A DNA stretch of 64,000 nucleotides from assembly GCF_001636405.1 (NCBI RefSeq), contig NZ_KV440950.1, positions 1,449,712 through 1,513,711 of the forward strand, written 5' to 3'. Position numbers and translations under genes: made by a program. The DNA comes from Peribacillus frigoritolerans (lineage in GTDB: Bacteria; Bacillota; Bacilli; Bacillales; DSM-1321). Shown piece after piece: positions 61,099-64,000 of the stretch. The notes below the pieces were generated by a model. It had not been told where the DNA came from, ran no database searches, and was given only the letters and a program-made list of their open reading frames with translations. Within the stretch, counting starts at the first letter, position 1; every line of letters begins with the position of its first letter.

Positions 61099-61117
61099 TT
61101 TCTTCATCCTTTGTTCG

Positions 61118-61261
61118 TTATTGTACTTTTAATAAACATAGTTACTACTTTCTGTTCATTATTCAACATTGAGGACAGCATTTGCTGATTGTATAAGCCT
61201 ACTGAAACTAATTATACTATAAAGGAAGATAGATAATGAACATCTGTACAATAAGTAACGC
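61118..61261. promoter_or_regulatory. Divergent promoter region with inverted GTTATTGTAC copies
   Basis: CGTTATTGTAC near 61118 and GTACAATAAGTAACG near 61247 face each other, one next to each start. They are candidate TetR sites. A further TGTTCATTATTCAACA lies at about 61154. Confidence 0.4.
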
Positions 61262-61288
61262 TTCACTAGAATGAATGGGGGAGTTCAA

Positions 61289-62047
61289 ATGAAATTACAA
61301 GACAAAGTTGCCGTTGTGACAGGAGCAGCATCAGGCATGGGGAAACAAATTGCCATAGATTATGCTCGAGAAGGAGCTAAAGTCGTCGTATCGGATTTAA
61401 ATCTTGATGGTGCGAACGATACGGTGGAAGAAATAAAAGCGAATGGCGGAGTGGCCTTTGCCATTAAAACGAATGTAGCGGTGGAGGAAGATATTCAACA
61501 TTTAATCGATACCACGGTCAGTACGTATGGAACGGTGGATATTTTGGTGAATAACGCCGGTATCATGGATGGCATGGAACCTGCTGGGGACATTGAAGAT
61601 TCTAAATGGGATCGGATTTTTGCCATTAACACGACAAGCGTCATGCGTTCGACTAGAAAGGTGATGCCGATCTTTTTAGAAAAACAAAAAGGGGTCATCA
61701 TCAATATTGCTTCTGCTGGCGGTTTGTACGGTGCCCGGGCTGGTGCTGCTTACACTGCCTCTAAACATGCAGTCGTTGGTTTCACGAAAAACACGGGCTA
61801 CATGTATGCCAATAAAGGGATTCGCTGCAATGCTATAGCACCAGGCGGAGTAGAAACCAATATTGGTTCCAGCATGACGAATATCAATGAGTTTGGCTTC
61901 TCTCGCCAACAACTGGGTATGGCGATCAATCCACGAAACGGCAAACCTGAGGAAATCGCTAAAGTGGCATTATTCCTTGCTTCAGACGATTCCAGTTTTG
62001 TTAATGGTACTGTCATTACGGCAGATGCCGGTTGGAGTGCATATTAA
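61289..62047 (+). CDS. SDR family oxidoreductase
   Basis: 252 residues, ATG 61289 behind ATGGGGGAG. Classical SDR: TGAASGMG (11-18), NNAG (88-91), S142, Y155 and K159 (YTASK), PGGVETNIGSSM. Very probably NAD-dependent because Asp36 follows strand 2 (VVVSDLNLDG). Substrate unknown; 3-oxoacyl or small-alcohol dehydrogenases look alike. Divergent from a TetR regulator, followed by a terminator. Confidence 0.85.
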   Translation: MKLQDKVAVVTGAASGMGKQIAIDYAREGAKVVVSDLNLDGANDTVEEIKANGGVAFAIKTNVAVEEDIQHLIDTTVSTYGTVDILVNNAGIMDGMEPAGDIEDSKWDRIFAINTTSVMRSTRKVMPIFLEKQKGVIINIASAGGLYGARAGAAYTASKHAVVGFTKNTGYMYANKGIRCNAIAPGGVETNIGSSMTNINEFGFSRQQLGMAINPRNGKPEEIAKVALFLASDDSSFVNGTVITADAGWSAY

Positions 62048-62067
62048 GCCATGAATTAAAAAGAATC

Positions 62068-62106
62068 CATGCATTCCTGCCAGTAAGCAGGGATGCATGT
62101 TTTTTT
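62068..62106 (+). terminator. Terminator of the SDR gene
   Basis: CATGCATTCCTGC / GCAGGGATGCATG (one mismatch), loop CAGTAA, then TTTTTTT. Confidence 0.85.
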
Positions 62107-62217
62107 GAGTGGAGCCTTGGCAGGGTATTTGGAGGGGGATTTTGGTTATCCAGTAATTTCCATGAGGAAGGTTTTGACTTCATCGGGTGATTTCAATCGA
62201 AAGTGGATTAGTGGGGG

Positions 62218-62247
62218 CTGGATAGTTCCGCTACTATCCAGTTTTTC
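62218..62247 (+). terminator. Orphan hairpin terminator
   Basis: CTGGATAG / CTATCCAG then TTTTT. Nothing coding is recognised between 62107 and 62401, so it may end a small RNA or mark a lost gene. Confidence 0.5.
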
Positions 62248-62401
62248 TCAAAAAAAAATTATGCTATCAATGGATTTAAAAGATAAGTTGAACTCTGAAA
62301 TCTCGGATGCAAAATAGGTTCCCTGAAAAAATCCACTTTCCTTATGAAATAGAAACATTGAGTGATTCATTAGTTTGCTGCGGTACCTCGCAAACAATAT
62401 A

Positions 62402-63103
62402 TTAATGTTCGTGAGAATATTGAAGGACTTTCTGACGGACGTAATCAAGGTGCTTGTACATTTGGCTGAATGCTTCATGTGGATCATGTGCTGCAAGTGC
62501 AGCATAGATGGCTTTATGATACTTCACAGTCAGTTCCCGTTCCCTGAATTGAATCAAGCTATTTATTTTATTATGAGTGATCAATAAGGGATCGATCATG
62601 CCTTCAATGATGGGATTGTTCGCACTTAAAGCGATGATCTTATGGAATTCTTTATCGGCCTCTCCATAATCGTTGTCTTCACTATTGGCAATCGTGTCAA
62701 TCGTAACCTGCAGTTTCTCCAGTTGCTCGTCTGTGATCTTCTCGGCAGCCATTGTTACTAATCCCAACTCCAATGCCATTCTCGCTTCGATGATCGCAGG
62801 TAAATTATCCGTAGCCAGCGCAAGCATCACAGAGAATGGATGTGTACCGATTTTATCGTTAAAAAAGGTACCTTCACGCGTTTTCCGTGTAATGACCCCT
62901 AGTGTATCAAGGGCACTGAGCGCCTCACGTAAAACAGGCCGGCTTACTTCAAGTTCTTTCATAAGTTCCATTTCAGGAGGCAGTTTGTCGCCCGCTTTCA
63001 TTTGTCCAGTGACGAGCAGATGCACAATTTGATCCACGACTTGTTGTGAAAGAGTGTTGCGATGTACCGATTGTACGCCTAATTTCTTTGACGATTCTTC
63101 CAT
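62402..63103 (-). CDS. FadR/GntR family regulator of sugar-acid use
   Basis: 233 residues, ATG 63103 behind AAAAGGGG. N-terminal winged helix (LSQQVVDQIVHLLVTGQMKAGDKLPPEMELMKELEVSRPVLREAL) and C-terminal FCD domain (IIEARMALELGLVTMAAEKI, DKEFHKIIALSANN, HKAIYAALAAHDPHEAFSQMYKHLDYV) with metal-binding Asp and His positions. It follows gudD on the same strand, like ycbG after gudD in Bacillus subtilis, so it probably senses glucarate or galactarate. Confidence 0.83.
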   Translation of the reverse strand: MEESSKKLGVQSVHRNTLSQQVVDQIVHLLVTGQMKAGDKLPPEMELMKELEVSRPVLREALSALDTLGVITRKTREGTFFNDKIGTHPFSVMLALATDNLPAIIEARMALELGLVTMAAEKITDEQLEKLQVTIDTIANSEDNDYGEADKEFHKIIALSANNPIIEGMIDPLLITHNKINSLIQFRERELTVKYHKAIYAALAAHDPHEAFSQMYKHLDYVRQKVLQYSHEH

Positions 63104-63195
63104 TGTGTAACCCCTTTTCTGTTAAATCCTATATGTATTCCTACTGTAAGACTAATTATATAATATAATACACTTATTTGCATGTAGACCTATGT

Positions 63196-63243
63196 CCAAA
63201 AAAAGTAAAATGCGCCGCTCTAAAGAGAGAGACGCACGCATTG
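63196..63243 (-). terminator. Terminator between gudD and the regulator
   Basis: ATGCG and CTCT/AGAG pairs form an imperfect stem; on the minus strand TTTACTTTTTTT follows. Confidence 0.6.
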
Positions 63244-63254
63244 TTGGAAAAAAA

Positions 63255-64000
63255 TCATCTGACAAGGCAAGGTGATTTTGGATTGAACTTCCATCCGGAA
63301 ACCAAGTATTGCATAGCCGTCGAATCATCACGGGCACCAAGTCCTTTTTGTTTATAAAGCTGATGTGCCTTCTCGATTTGTTCCATATCCACTTCAATTC
63401 CAAGTCCGGGTTTGGAAGGGACATCGACCATTCCGCCGACAATTTTAAAAGGTTCTTTCGTCAAACGCTGCCCATCCTGCCAAATCCAGTGGGTATCGAT
63501 CGCAGTGATTTTTCCAGGTGCGGCTGCAGCAACGTGTGTAAACATGGCAAGTGAAATGTCAAAATGATTATTCGAGTGTGATCCCCAAGTCAGGCCCCAG
63601 TCGTTACACATTTGAGCGACACGGACAGAGCCTTGCATCGTCCAAAAATGCGGATCGGCAAGAGGAATGTCCACGGATTGAAGTTGAATGGAGTGCCCCA
63701 TTTGCCTCCAGTCCGTTGCAATCATATTCGTAGCGGTTGGAAGGCCCGTTGCGCGCCTGAATTCCGTCATGATTTCCCGGGCGGAAAAACCATTTTCCGC
63801 TCCGCATGGATCTTCCGCATAAGCCAAAACATGATGTTGATCGCGGCAAAGTTTAATCGCATCCTCAAGCAGCCAGCCGCCATTTGGGTCAAGGGTGATC
63901 CTGGCTTCAGGGAAGCGTTCCGCAAGTGCCGTCACCGCTTCGATTTCTTCTTCCCCGCGCAAAACCCCGCCTTTCAATTTAAAATCATTGAATCCATAGC
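63255..64000 (-). CDS. gudD: Glucarate dehydratase, C-terminal part
   Basis: The frame runs off the right edge; about 248 C-terminal residues are visible. [21 protein letters not shown] and [17 protein letters not shown] (metal ligand Asp), [22 protein letters not shown] (second ligand), [34 protein letters not shown] and [21 protein letters not shown] (catalytic His of enolase-type dehydratases) identify glucarate dehydratase (EC 4.2.1.40), which makes 5-dehydro-4-deoxyglucarate. The full enzyme is about 450 residues, so the start lies outside. Confidence 0.92.
   Translation of the reverse strand, partial: YGFNDFKLKGGVLRGEEEIEAVTALAERFPEARITLDPNGGWLLEDAIKLCRDQHHVLAYAEDPCGAENGFSAREIMTEFRRATGLPTATNMIATDWRQMGHSIQLQSVDIPLADPHFWTMQGSVRVAQMCNDWGLTWGSHSNNHFDISLAMFTHVAAAAPGKITAIDTHWIWQDGQRLTKEPFKIVGGMVDVPSKPGLGIEVDMEQIEKAHQLYKQKGLGARDDSTAMQYLVSGWKFNPKSPCLVR

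Overview
The window looks like chromosomal DNA of a spore-forming Bacillaceae bacterium. A Peribacillus / Bacillus simplex-type relative is my best guess from remembered gene content, not from a search. Supporting signs are low GC, strong AGGAGG-type ribosome sites, frequent TTG/GTG starts, an SspH spore protein, a YjcZ protein, sigma-B, sigma-54 and T-box control, and many U-tract hairpin terminators. I found no rRNA, tRNA, CRISPR array or transposase gene.

Layout. 0-4.2 kb: small conserved genes (DUF2798, DUF1659/DUF2922/YvrJ), two KGG-repeat stress proteins each behind a sigma-B promoter, a DUF3238 protein and a DCC thiol oxidoreductase. 4.4-16.4 kb: acyltransferase, a cluster of GC-rich structured repeats (families A and B), a D,D-carboxypeptidase, small regulators and enzymes, SspH, a Cys/His-rich repeat protein broken by an amber codon beside a coat-like protein, YjcZ and a hydrolase. 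16.6-24.9 kb: ketone-body/3-hydroxybutyrate block: bdhA, then hbd-thiolase-sigma-54 activator behind one sigma-54 promoter, then a GntP permease with scoA-scoB behind a second. 25-26.9 kb: repeat cluster around a heavily decayed DUF6434 pseudogene. 27-30.7 kb: M15 endopeptidase, an orphan ntdB/ntdR pair, a GNAT enzyme.

30.8-42.6 kb: KamR-like sigma-54 activator and a long lysine operon behind a sigma-54 promoter (kamA, yokU, ablB, ferredoxin, aminotransferase, CoA-transferase A/B, thiolase, M20 deacylase, lysP). Read as a pathway it takes lysine in, isomerises it to beta-lysine, acetylates, transaminates, activates and thiolytically cleaves it, and deacetylates the product, predicting acetyl-CoA plus 4-aminobutyrate as end products. 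42.7-46 kb: a 20-bp repeat array, an SDR gene broken by UGA, its TetR neighbour, membrane proteins. 45.6-48.4 kb: thrZ behind three tandem threonine T-boxes. 48.4-57.7 kb: another short-repeat array, two paralogous LysE exporters, asparagine synthetase A, an MFS exporter, an APC permease, an RNase J, a TetR. 57.9-64 kb: drug exporter, hydrolase, TetR/SDR divergent pair, then the end of a glucarate locus (FadR-type regulator, gudD cut by the window edge).

The most interesting material is (i) the complete-looking beta-lysine-to-GABA operon, (ii) two repeat families that are reverse-complement relatives, one copy collapsed by an internal deletion, (iii) arrays of 20-21 bp units placed just 3' of genes, each with its own sequence, and (iv) several genes caught in early decay by single stop codons.
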